Assembly (NCBI GenBank): GCA_026002715.1
Contig: BOCC01000139.1
Coordinates: 1-5,221 of the forward strand
From: Synergistales bacterium
GTDB lineage: Bacteria > Synergistota > Synergistia > Synergistales > Aminobacteriaceae
Direction of reading: 5' to 3'
Length of the DNA: 5,221 bases
Part shown: one piece after another, positions 1-5,221 of the stretch
How the letters are laid out: every line of letters starts with the position of its first letter
How positions within the stretch are numbered: position 1 is the first letter of the stretch
The notes under the pieces: model-generated
What the model saw: only the letters and a program-made list of their open reading frames with translations
Database searches by the model: none
What the model was told of the DNA's origin: nothing
Made by a program: the position numbers and the translations under genes

Positions 1-2
1 TA

Positions 3-233
3 CTGTCTATTGCTATCGGATATATCGGCGTACTTAGTGAAAAAATAGATGAGAGCATTGAGGTTCTCGAAGTTATCGAAGTCTCGAAACGCCTGTACGG
101 CTTGTCTAAATTCACATTTTACGCAATGGCCGACGGCTTAACTGAAATATTTGGCGAGCTGTACACCGGGATCTCGTCGTTCTTTGACAAGCCGCCACGC
201 TCAAATCAGCTTCTCCTTTGGAGATACGCTTGA
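3..233 (+). CDS. 3' end of an unrecognised protein (partial, start outside window)
   Basis: This frame enters the window open and runs for 76 codons to TGA at 231-233. It is the only frame open across the first 150 bases, because the other two + frames hit stops within the first 50. The visible peptide starts LSIAIGYIGVLSEKIDESIE and continues as an alternation of hydrophobic and acidic residues, which suggests amphipathic helices. A more aromatic stretch (FTFYAMADGLTEIFGELYTG) follows. The last residues (PPRSNQLLLWRYA) look unlike the rest and may lie beyond a frameshift. I do not recognise a family and see no catalytic motif. No terminator follows. It could be a real C-terminus, a decayed gene or chance, so confidence is limited. 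Confidence 0.42.
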   Translation: MSIAIGYIGVLSEKIDESIEVLEVIEVSKRLYGLSKFTFYAMADGLTEIFGELYTGISSFFDKPPRSNQLLLWRYA

Positions 234-611
234 AAAAATGGAAAACTCAAAGGTTTTCAACATTGAAATCACTAAAAACATAGCAATATCAATCACTTCA
301 AGAGATACAAAAATGAAAAATGGGGAAACTCAAAATCGAGTGACCATGCTGGCTAGATTTTAAGAAATCCAGCAAAATCAATGTGTTCATAAAAACAACT
401 TACGAATTACGATATTGTTGAGCGTCTGCAAAGCCCCTGTAAAATCAGGATTGATAGACGACTGAATAGTTACGAAAAAAGTAAATGCTGTTGCCCTGAG
501 AAAACCCGCGGGCTATTGACAAACGTTCGGCGAATATGAGAAACTACACCTTGGAAATACGAATATTAAAACTGTTTTGAGTAATATATTTTCAGACGAT
601 CCCACATATTT
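234..611. other. AT-rich intergenic stretch with no convincing gene
   Basis: This is about 380 bases between the left-edge frame and the ribosome binding site of the TRAP operon. Sampled 60-base blocks are near 28-40% GC, clearly below the 50-65% seen in blocks of the downstream genes. One + frame stays open through the first part, to TAA at 361-363. It reads KMENSKVFNIEITKNIAISI and onward, and may be a remnant of the upstream gene. Small inverted repeats are present: GATTT/AAATC at 356-369 around a 4-base loop, CCTG/CAGG at 436-449, and the palindrome CCCGCGGG at 505-512. None is followed by a T-run, so none is called a terminator. The promoter of the TRAP operon should lie here, but I could not place it with confidence. 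Confidence 0.6.
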
Positions 612-617
612 GGAGGT
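612..617 (+). promoter_or_regulatory. Ribosome binding site fixing the TTG start of the small TRAP subunit
   Basis: GGAGGT lies six bases before TTG at 624-626. This perfect core at ideal spacing supports the TTG start. The first in-frame ATG lies well inside the first membrane helix and has no such site. Confidence 0.85.
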
Positions 618-623
618 GTTGGA

Positions 624-1142
624 TTGAGAATATACAAAAAGATTCTCGGTGTTATTTCCACTCTTTTCGAGATCATCGCGGCGGTTTTTTTATGCGCGAT
701 GGTGCTTGTTATTTTTTATCACGTCATTATGCGTTATTTTTTCAGCCTCGCTCCCCGCTGGAGCGAAGAGGTCGCTTTACAGCTTATGATATGGTTTTGT
801 TTTATCGCGATGTTTTTGGGCGTCAAAAATCAGGCGCATATCGCTATTGAAGTGTTAGTGAGCAGACTGCCCAAAAAAGTTATTTACGTGGTTGAGCTTT
901 TGGATAAGATACTGATAGGCGTGTTTGGCTGCGTCATATTTTGGTCCATCATCCCCTATATCACGAGGCTCTCCCGAAACCGCTTGGCGGCTACGGGCTG
1001 GCCTGTGTGGATTCAGTTTGCGGCGCCTTGCGCGATAGGCGTTCTTATCGTTTTGGCCATAGCCGAACAGGTGATTATTCAGCTTAAAGAGGGCCCAAAA
1101 GCCCCTGAAACCGAGAAAAAACGGGAGGTCGTAAACCTATGA
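624..1142 (+). CDS. dctQ: TRAP transporter small membrane subunit, DctQ family
   Basis: The protein has 172 residues, the usual DctQ size, and four predicted membrane helices at roughly residues 12-37, 50-68, 86-112 and 129-152. Family features are visible: the RYFF...RWSEEV segment before helix 2 (W46, E48, E49), followed by AHIAIE (71-76), both typical of DctQ proteins. The charged C-terminal tail (GPKAPETEKKREVV) should be cytoplasmic. DctQ pairs with the large subunit in the inner membrane and helps form the platform that docks the loaded binding protein. The start is TTG, chosen from the strong Shine-Dalgarno at 612-617. Its stop overlaps the start of the next gene (ATGA), which implies translational coupling and a fixed subunit ratio. 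The assignment is firm at family level, but the substrate cannot be read from this subunit. Confidence 0.93.
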   Translation: MRIYKKILGVISTLFEIIAAVFLCAMVLVIFYHVIMRYFFSLAPRWSEEVALQLMIWFCFIAMFLGVKNQAHIAIEVLVSRLPKKVIYVVELLDKILIGVFGCVIFWSIIPYITRLSRNRLAATGWPVWIQFAAPCAIGVLIVLAIAEQVIIQLKEGPKAPETEKKREVVNL

Positions 1143-2443
1143 CGCCGGACCCCATTGCCATAGCGCTTCTCCTTGGGCTCTTTGGTGTTTTTATAATATT
1201 CAAAGTCCCGATAGCTTTTTCACTCGCCCTCTCGTCTTTTGCGTCGGCCGCTTATATGGGTATATCTCTTGGCGCCATAACACAGCAGCTCGTGAAGGGT
1301 ATAAACTCGTTTTCTCTCTTGGCCATTCCGTTCTTTATTCTGGCTGGAGAAATAATGGGCGAGGGCGGGATTTCCGACCGGCTCATCAAGTTCTCCGACG
1401 TTTTGATAGGGCGCATGAGGGGCGGGCTTGCGATGGTCAACATCTTAGCGAGTATGTTCTTCGGCGGCATATCCGGCTCCGCCGTGGCCGACACGTCCTC
1501 CATAGGGGCTATGATGATTCCTATGATGGTCAAGCAGGGCTATGACGTCGACTATTCCGTGGATGTGACCATAGCGAGCGCGTGTCAGGGCGTGCTCATA
1601 CCGCCGAGCCACAACATGATAATCTACGCCTCCGCGATAGGCGGGCTCTCCGTGGGCAAGCTCTTTATGGCGGGGCTCGTGCCCGGCATAATACTCGGCG
1701 TAGCTCTGATGATTCTGAGCTATGTCATGGCAGTCAAGCGCAACTACCCGCGGGGCGAGAAATACACCCGCGCCGAGGCTTGGAAGATAGCCATAGACAG
1801 CATATTCGGCCTTATGACCGCCGTTATCATCATAGCCGGCGTGTTCACCGGCATCTTTACGGCGATAGAATCCGCCGCCGTGGCCTGTATATGGGCGTTT
1901 TTCGTGACGTTCTTCATCTACCGTGAGGTTCCCCTGTCGCGCATGTGGGTCATCTTAAAGAAAACCCTTAAAACTCTGGCTATGGTCATGTCGGTGATAG
2001 CCGCGTCTCAGGCGTTTGGCTACATGATGACCACCCTTCGCATACCGACCATGATTTCAAATTTCCTATTGACACTTACAAGCAACAAAGTAGCCCTGCT
2101 GCTCCTCATCAACATAGCGCTTTTGGTATTGGGCTGCATCATGGATATGGCGCCTCTTATCCTTATCACGGCCCCGATACTTCTGCCTGTCGTCACTTCG
2201 CCCGCCATAGGTATGGACCCGGTGCAGTTCGGCATCGTGATGATGCTGAACCTCTCTATCGGCCTTCTCACGCCGCCTGTCGGGACGGTGCTGTACGTCG
2301 GCTCGTCCATAGGCGGAATATCCATCGAAAAGGCGGCCAAGTCCATGTTGCCGTTCTACGCCACGATGGTAGTGGTTTTGTTGCTGCTCACCTTTGTCCC
2401 GGCTCTTTCCATGACCGTGCCCAACATGATGTTCGGCAAATAG
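1139..2443 (+). CDS. dctM: TRAP transporter large membrane subunit, DctM family
   Basis: At 434 residues it matches the usual length of stand-alone DctM proteins, and it is hydrophobic throughout, with about a dozen membrane segments including hairpin regions. Conserved blocks are visible in order: GGISGSAVADTSSIGAMMIP (109-128), GVLIPPSHNMIIY (151-163), GIFTAIESAAVA (238-249), MDMAPLILITAPILLP (335-350) and LNLSIGLLTPPVGTVLYV (371-388). These correspond to the family's glycine- and proline-rich signatures around the ion- and substrate-translocation site. DctM belongs to the ion transporter superfamily and drives import with a cation gradient, usually sodium. It starts at ATG, which overlaps the dctQ stop by 4 bases. 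A ribosome site GGGAGGT lies at 1123-1129 inside dctQ. Isoleucine is often encoded by ATA. There is no sign of truncation or fusion. Confidence 0.96.
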   Translation: MTPDPIAIALLLGLFGVFIIFKVPIAFSLALSSFASAAYMGISLGAITQQLVKGINSFSLLAIPFFILAGEIMGEGGISDRLIKFSDVLIGRMRGGLAMVNILASMFFGGISGSAVADTSSIGAMMIPMMVKQGYDVDYSVDVTIASACQGVLIPPSHNMIIYASAIGGLSVGKLFMAGLVPGIILGVALMILSYVMAVKRNYPRGEKYTRAEAWKIAIDSIFGLMTAVIIIAGVFTGIFTAIESAAVACIWAFFVTFFIYREVPLSRMWVILKKTLKTLAMVMSVIAASQAFGYMMTTLRIPTMISNFLLTLTSNKVALLLLINIALLVLGCIMDMAPLILITAPILLPVVTSPAIGMDPVQFGIVMMLNLSIGLLTPPVGTVLYVGSSIGGISIEKAAKSMLPFYATMVVVLLLLTFVPALSMTVPNMMFGK

Positions 2444-2455
2444 TTTGACCAATAT

Positions 2456-2471
2456 CCCGCGCACAGGCGGG
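2456..2471 (+). promoter_or_regulatory. Small hairpin between the dctM and dctP genes
   Basis: CCCGC and GCGGG pair around the six-base loop GCACAG. The sequence after it is TAAAATAAT, not a T-run, so it is not an intrinsic terminator. A GC stem in the gap before a binding-protein gene could act as an RNA processing or stability element that raises binding-protein mRNA over the membrane subunits. That role is inference, and a five-pair stem may also be chance. Confidence 0.3.
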
Positions 2472-2480
2472 TAAAATAAT

Positions 2481-2487
2481 AAGGAGG
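2481..2487 (+). promoter_or_regulatory. Strong ribosome binding site of the binding-protein gene
   Basis: AAGGAGG precedes two in-frame candidate starts: TTG at 2493 (five bases away) and ATG at 2499 (eleven bases away). The ATG is preferred because it gives a classic signal peptide beginning MKKS. The TTG would add only two residues. Confidence 0.75.
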
Positions 2488-2498
2488 GGTTTTTGATT

Positions 2499-3476
2499 AT
2501 GAAGAAGAGTATGCTTTTGGCTTTGGTTCTTGCGCTTGTTTTAACGTCCGCTTCGTTTGCGGCTCCGCGTGTTTTTAAGCTGGCGGACAACCACCCGGAC
2601 GGGTATCCCACGGTCTTGGGCGACATTCGCTTTGCTGAGCTCGTGAAAGAGCGCACAAAAGGCGACATCGTTATCGAGGTTTACAACAACTCTCAGCTTG
2701 GCGACGAAAAGACCGCCATTGAGCAGACTCAGATGGGCGACATTCACTTTATCCGCGTGGGCACAAACCCCCTCGCCCCGATAAACCCCATCATGAACGC
2801 CCTATCCATGCCCTATCTCTACCGCGACCGCGACCACGCCTTTAAGGTATTAGACGGAGCTATAGGCGAGGAGTTCCTTACCTCCATCACCAAGGACGGG
2901 CTTATCGGGCTTTGTTGGTTCGACTCGGGCTCCCGCAACTTCTACAACTCAAAGCGCGCTGTGCACAACCCGTCGGACATGAAGGGCCTGAAGATTCGCG
3001 TTCAGGAGACGCCCCTCATGATGGACCTCGTCTCGTCTCTCGGCGCCTCCCCCACGCCTATGGCGTACAATGAGATTTACACGGGCGTTCAGAACGGTAT
3101 CATCGAGGGCGCGGAGAACAACTGGCCGAGCTACATGTCCCAGTCTCACAACGAAGTGGCGCCCTTTTTCGTGGTTGACGAGCACACCCGCGCGCCCGAG
3201 ATGATTTTGGTGAACACGGACGTGTGGGGTAAGTTCAGCGCCGACGAGCAGAAGATAATCAAGCAGGCCGCGCTTGAGGCCGCCACTTATCAGCGCGAGG
3301 AGTGGGTGCGCCAGGAGAACGACTACGCCAAGCAGGCTGAGGCCAAAGGCGTCACTATCACTCGTCTCACCCCGGCCGAGGTTCAGCAGTTTATGGACGC
3401 CGTCCAGCCAATCTACAAACAGCCCGCCTACGCTCCCTACGCCGATATAATCCAACGCGTAAGAGACGTAAAATAA
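2499..3476 (+). CDS. dctP: TRAP transporter periplasmic solute-binding protein, DctP family
   Basis: The 325-residue precursor begins with a Sec signal peptide: KK at 2-3, a leucine-rich core at about 6-15, and likely cleavage after SFA or SFAA, near residues 21-22. No lipobox cysteine is seen, so it should be a free periplasmic protein. The DctP fold is evident. Two arginines, R146 in SGSRNFY and R167 in MKGLKIRV, align with the pair in the sialic acid protein SiaP, of which the second binds the substrate carboxylate. The family signature SLGASPTPMAYNEIYTGVQN (180-199) runs on to GIIEGAENNWPSY (200-212). It presents an organic acid to DctQM. C4-dicarboxylates, sugar acids and other acids are all possible, and I cannot choose among them. 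The gene lies last in the operon, after the hairpin, with its own strong ribosome site. An in-frame TTG at 2493 is an alternative start. Confidence 0.95.
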   Translation: MKKSMLLALVLALVLTSASFAAPRVFKLADNHPDGYPTVLGDIRFAELVKERTKGDIVIEVYNNSQLGDEKTAIEQTQMGDIHFIRVGTNPLAPINPIMNALSMPYLYRDRDHAFKVLDGAIGEEFLTSITKDGLIGLCWFDSGSRNFYNSKRAVHNPSDMKGLKIRVQETPLMMDLVSSLGASPTPMAYNEIYTGVQNGIIEGAENNWPSYMSQSHNEVAPFFVVDEHTRAPEMILVNTDVWGKFSADEQKIIKQAALEAATYQREEWVRQENDYAKQAEAKGVTITRLTPAEVQQFMDAVQPIYKQPAYAPYADIIQRVRDVK

Positions 3477-3506
3477 CTGACCGCAGATAGTCTGACGTGA
3501 TATTTT
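3477..3506 (+). promoter_or_regulatory. Candidate promoter for the PLP enzyme gene, abutting the terminator
   Basis: A -35-like CTGACC (3477-3482, 4 of 6) is followed after 18 bases by TATTTT (3501-3506, 4 of 6), with a TG at 3498-3499 that makes an extended -10. A transcript starting near 3513 would lack half of the left arm of the adjacent terminator hairpin and so should escape it. This is a weak match, proposed mainly because only 27 bases separate the terminator from the next gene. Confidence 0.3.
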
Positions 3507-3545
3507 GGGCTTGTCCGTTTTTCAAACAGCGGGCAAGCCCTTTTT
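3507..3545 (+). terminator. Intrinsic terminator closing the TRAP operon
   Basis: An 11-pair stem has arms GGGCTTGTCCG (3507-3517) and CGGGCAAGCCC (3530-3540), fully paired with one G-U wobble. The 12-base loop is T-rich, and a five-T run follows (3541-3545). It begins 30 bases after the dctP stop, where an operon terminator is expected. Confidence 0.92.
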
Positions 3546-3555
3546 AAAACCAAAC

Positions 3556-3564
3556 GGAGAGTGA
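3556..3564 (+). promoter_or_regulatory. Ribosome binding site of the PLP enzyme gene
   Basis: GGAGAGTGA resembles the consensus GGAGGTGA and ends eight bases before ATG at 3573. An in-frame GTG at 3561 lies inside this site, too close to use it, so the ATG is the better start. Confidence 0.6.
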
Positions 3565-3572
3565 AACGAATT

Positions 3573-4799
3573 ATGAGCGGCAAAACCAACAAGAAATTGT
3601 CCACAAATTTAATTCATAACGGCGACGGCCAACTTTGCCATAAACTTGCCGGGATGTCGTCCGTGCCGGAGACGTTCCCGATCTACTTGACTTCCGTATT
3701 TGCCTTTGACGACGTTCCGCCGGTTGACGCCATTTACGAGCACAAGAGCGACGCTTACATCTACTCCAGAATGGCGAACCCGAACTCCGACGCCGTCGCC
3801 GAGATATTGTCCGCCGCTGAGGGCGAGCCTTCGTCCAAGAAGAACGACGTCGGCGCTCTCGTGTTTTCGTCCGGCATGGCGGCCATTATTACGTCTATTT
3901 TATCGGCCGTGAAATCGGGAGACCATATCGTGGCGTCAAGCGTCCTTTACGGCGGAGTTTACGACTACTTGGCGAACGAAGTTCCGCGCTTCGGCGTCTC
4001 TGTCACATTTGTGGATTTTCTAAAAGACGACTTCACACATGCCGTCAAACCCGAGACGAAGTTAGTCTATACCGAGACCATAAGCAACCCCCTCATGGAA
4101 GTCCCCGACATCGCCGCCATATCCAAAGAGGCTCATAAACGCGGGCTTCTTTTCTTTGTCGACAACACCTTCGCCACGCCTGCTGTAGCCAGACCGCTCA
4201 CGCTCGGCGCCGACGCGTCGCTCTACAGTACGACAAAATATCTGAGCGGGCACAGCGACATCACGGGCGGCGCGCTCACGGCGAACTCCGAGTTAGTCGC
4301 TAAAATAAAGAGATTTCAGACGCTGTACGGCGCTATGCCAAGCCCGCTCGACTGCTGGCTCTTGGCGCGGAGTCTGCGCACGCTCGACCTTCGCATGAAG
4401 AAGCACTCCAAAAACGCCCTGCGCGTCGCGGAGTTCTTGGAGGCGCACCCAAAAGTGGAAAAGGTGTTTTATCCGGGGCTCAAATCATCGCCCTCCCACA
4501 AGACGGCCGCCGCGCAGTTTGCGGACGGGAGGTTTGGGGGGATGCTGAGCGTAAACATCAAGGGCGGAGTCAAGGAGGCGTCGAAGCTCATCAAAGAGAT
4601 GAATATGATTTCGTTTGTTCCGAGTTTAGCCGGAACCGCCACAACGGTCTCATACCCGGTCAAGACGTCTCATCGCGCGTACAGCGCGGAGGCTCTCAAG
4701 GCCGCCGGGATAGCGCAGGGGCAGCTGCGTTTTTCCGTAGGCTTAGAGGACGCGGACGATATAATAGCCGATATATCGAGAGCGCTGGATAAGATATAA
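3573..4799 (+). CDS. PLP-dependent trans-sulfuration enzyme, Cys/Met metabolism family
   Basis: This 408-residue cytoplasmic enzyme spans the full length of the Cys/Met metabolism PLP family (cystathionine gamma-synthase and gamma-lyase, methionine gamma-lyase, O-acetylhomoserine sulfhydrylase). Visible cofactor residues are Y64 and R66 in YSRMANPN (phosphate contact from the neighbouring subunit), the phosphate loop SSGM (99-102), stacking Y126, N172 in SNP, D197 in FVDNTF, and Schiff-base lysine K222 in YSTTKYLSGH. S351 and R386 (in LRFSVGLED) should hold the substrate carboxylate. The position of the methionine gamma-lyase active-site cysteine is G128 (YGGVY), and the usual SLG.xE segment reads SLAGTATTVSYPVKTSHR. 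A canonical methionine gamma-lyase is therefore doubtful. A short insertion (about residues 84-93, EPSSKKND) precedes the phosphate loop. The gene follows the TRAP terminator by 27 bases. The family is firm, but the exact reaction is unresolved. Confidence 0.93.
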   Translation: MSGKTNKKLSTNLIHNGDGQLCHKLAGMSSVPETFPIYLTSVFAFDDVPPVDAIYEHKSDAYIYSRMANPNSDAVAEILSAAEGEPSSKKNDVGALVFSSGMAAIITSILSAVKSGDHIVASSVLYGGVYDYLANEVPRFGVSVTFVDFLKDDFTHAVKPETKLVYTETISNPLMEVPDIAAISKEAHKRGLLFFVDNTFATPAVARPLTLGADASLYSTTKYLSGHSDITGGALTANSELVAKIKRFQTLYGAMPSPLDCWLLARSLRTLDLRMKKHSKNALRVAEFLEAHPKVEKVFYPGLKSSPSHKTAAAQFADGRFGGMLSVNIKGGVKEASKLIKEMNMISFVPSLAGTATTVSYPVKTSHRAYSAEALKAAGIAQGQLRFSVGLEDADDIIADISRALDKI

Positions 4800-4854
4800 G
4801 CCGGGGATATTGAATGATATCGTGTATATTATAGAGACGCATGATCGCGCTTCC

Positions 4855-4883
4855 CTGTCAAGACAAAGACGTTATGATATAAT
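4855..4883 (+). promoter_or_regulatory. Extended -10 promoter of the rubredoxin gene
   Basis: A consensus TATAAT at 4878-4883 is preceded by TGA (4875-4877), giving an extended -10. CTGTCA (4855-4860, 4 of 6 matches to TTGACA) stands 17 bases upstream. Transcription should begin near 4890, leaving a leader of about 50 bases. This is the best sigma-70-type promoter in the window. Confidence 0.8.
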
Positions 4884-4922
4884 ACTTTTATGCGAAATTT
4901 TATACAATTTTGATTTCACGCT

Positions 4923-4932
4923 AAGGAGATGA
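4923..4932 (+). promoter_or_regulatory. Ribosome binding site of the rubredoxin gene
   Basis: AAGGAGATGA matches the anti-Shine-Dalgarno complement AAGGAGGTGA at nine of ten bases and ends six bases before ATG at 4939. The ATG inside this site (4929) is out of frame with rubredoxin. Confidence 0.8.
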
Positions 4933-4938
4933 CAGGAT

Positions 4939-5097
4939 ATGAAAAAGTGCGTATGCACTGTTTGTGGGTATGCTTACGATCCCGCCGTTGGGGATCCTGA
5001 CAACGGGATAGCGCCGGGGACGGCGTTTGATGCCATTCCTGACGGGTGGGCTTGCCCTACTTGCGGCGTAGGCAAGGATATGTTCGAGTCGGAATAA
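4939..5097 (+). CDS. Rubredoxin
   Basis: A 52-residue protein of typical rubredoxin length. The two iron-binding knuckles are CTVCGY (C6, C9) and CPTCGV (C39, C42), which bind one iron as Fe(Cys)4. Other family landmarks are [16 protein letters not shown] (13-28) with its acidic turn, the [11 protein letters not shown] segment (30-40) and the acidic end KDMFESE. Rubredoxins are small cytoplasmic one-electron carriers. In anaerobes they often serve superoxide reductase, rubrerythrin or flavodiiron proteins in oxygen and peroxide detoxification. No partner is encoded in this window. Residue 4, usually tyrosine or another non-cysteine residue in MKKYVCxxCGY-type starts, is cysteine here. The gene has its own promoter and terminator, so it appears monocistronic. 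Confidence 0.97.
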   Translation: MKKCVCTVCGYAYDPAVGDPDNGIAPGTAFDAIPDGWACPTCGVGKDMFESE

Positions 5098-5132
5098 CCG
5101 CGCGATTGCAAGAACCCGCAGCAAAACCTCTT

Positions 5133-5182
5133 AAAACCCACCCGGTTTGGCTTGAATTTAAGCCTTTCCGGGTGGGTTTTTT
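5133..5182 (+). terminator. Intrinsic terminator after rubredoxin
   Basis: The arms AAAACCCACCCGG (5133-5145) and CCGGGTGGGTTTT (5168-5180) pair perfectly over 13 bases. Above a TTT/TTT internal loop sits a second short stem, GGCTT/AAGCC (5149-5153 with 5160-5164), with the loop GAATTT. A six-T run (5177-5182) overlaps the foot of the stem. The matching A-run on the left side means it could also stop transcription arriving from the right. Confidence 0.95.
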
Positions 5183-5214
5183 ATATTTTATTTAAAGTAA
5201 AATAAATTTTACTA

Positions 5215-5220
5215 TTGACA
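5215..5220 (+). promoter_or_regulatory. Perfect -35 hexamer at the window edge
   Basis: TTGACA, in AT-rich sequence just after the rubredoxin terminator, is where the promoter of the next gene would be expected. The -10 would lie outside the window, so this stays provisional. Confidence 0.35.
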
Positions 5221-5221
5221 C

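Noticed and set aside
348..373. Bulged inverted repeat (GCTG, GATTT with AAATC, CAGC) as a terminator for the left-edge gene
   Set aside because: The stem is short with a four-base bulge, and it is followed by AAAATCA, not a T-run.
516..545. Perfect TTGACA at 516-521 as the TRAP operon promoter
   Set aside because: No -10-like hexamer occurs at 16-18 bases. The nearest, TATGAG, is only 13 bases away, so no promoter was called.
1582..1926. Open + frame inside dctM in another phase (114 codons)
   Set aside because: The translation is dominated by arginine and histidine, has no motif, and overlaps conserved DctM signatures.
2066..2668. Long open frame on the - strand across the end of dctM and start of dctP (200 codons)
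   Set aside because: It lies wholly opposite two well-supported genes plus their intergenic gap. Its translation is rich in H, R, D and Q repeats typical of antisense shadows, and it shows no family motif.
2949..3455. Open frame on the - strand inside dctP (168 codons)
   Set aside because: It is fully antisense to the conserved DctP domain in GC-rich DNA, where stop codons are rare on the opposite strand. No recognisable domain is present.
4806..4821. GATAT/ATATC inverted repeat after the PLP enzyme as a terminator
   Set aside because: Only five mostly A-T pairs with no T-run. This gene has no clear terminator of its own before the rubredoxin promoter.
4921..5124. Open - frame opposite rubredoxin
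   Set aside because: The + strand encodes a complete rubredoxin with promoter, ribosome site and terminator, so the - frame is its shadow.

Overview
The window reads almost entirely left to right on the + strand. It looks like part of a chromosome from an anaerobic or microaerobic bacterium with moderate GC. The evidence is a complete TRAP (tripartite ATP-independent periplasmic) transporter with a Sec-exported binding protein, a stand-alone rubredoxin, a fold-type I PLP enzyme of sulfur amino acid metabolism, strong Shine-Dalgarno sites, TTG as well as ATG starts, and frequent ATA isoleucine codons in the membrane genes. TRAP-rich anaerobes such as Synergistota or Negativicutes fit this picture. 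The lineage is an inference from gene content, not something read directly.

Layout. Positions 3-233 carry the 3' end of an open frame that I do not recognise. It is followed by about 380 bases of AT-rich DNA with no convincing gene, and a second frame (to 363) may be a frameshifted continuation of the first. Positions 624-3476 hold the TRAP operon in the order small membrane subunit (DctQ), large membrane subunit (DctM), binding protein (DctP). The first two genes overlap by 4 bases, and the third follows after a roughly 50-base gap with a small hairpin. A strong intrinsic terminator (3507-3545) closes the operon. Only 27 bases later starts a 408-residue PLP-dependent trans-sulfuration-type enzyme (3573-4799). 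After a 139-base gap with a good extended -10 promoter comes a 52-residue rubredoxin (4939-5097), closed by a textbook terminator (5133-5182). The last bases contain a perfect -35 hexamer that may belong to the next gene.

How the genes work together. DctP should capture an organic acid outside the cytoplasmic membrane and deliver it to DctQM, which imports it using an ion gradient. The PLP enzyme is cytoplasmic and probably makes or breaks C-S bonds of homocysteine, cysteine or methionine-type substrates. The rubredoxin is a one-iron electron carrier with its own promoter and terminator. The terminator between DctP and the PLP enzyme means a metabolic link between them is possible but not shown.

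I found no CRISPR array, tRNA, rRNA, insertion sequence, phage gene or defence system. No undescribed multi-gene system is evident. The items most worth a second look are the unidentified left-edge frame, the possible promoter abutting the operon terminator, the atypical active-site surroundings of the PLP enzyme, and the extra cysteine in the rubredoxin.
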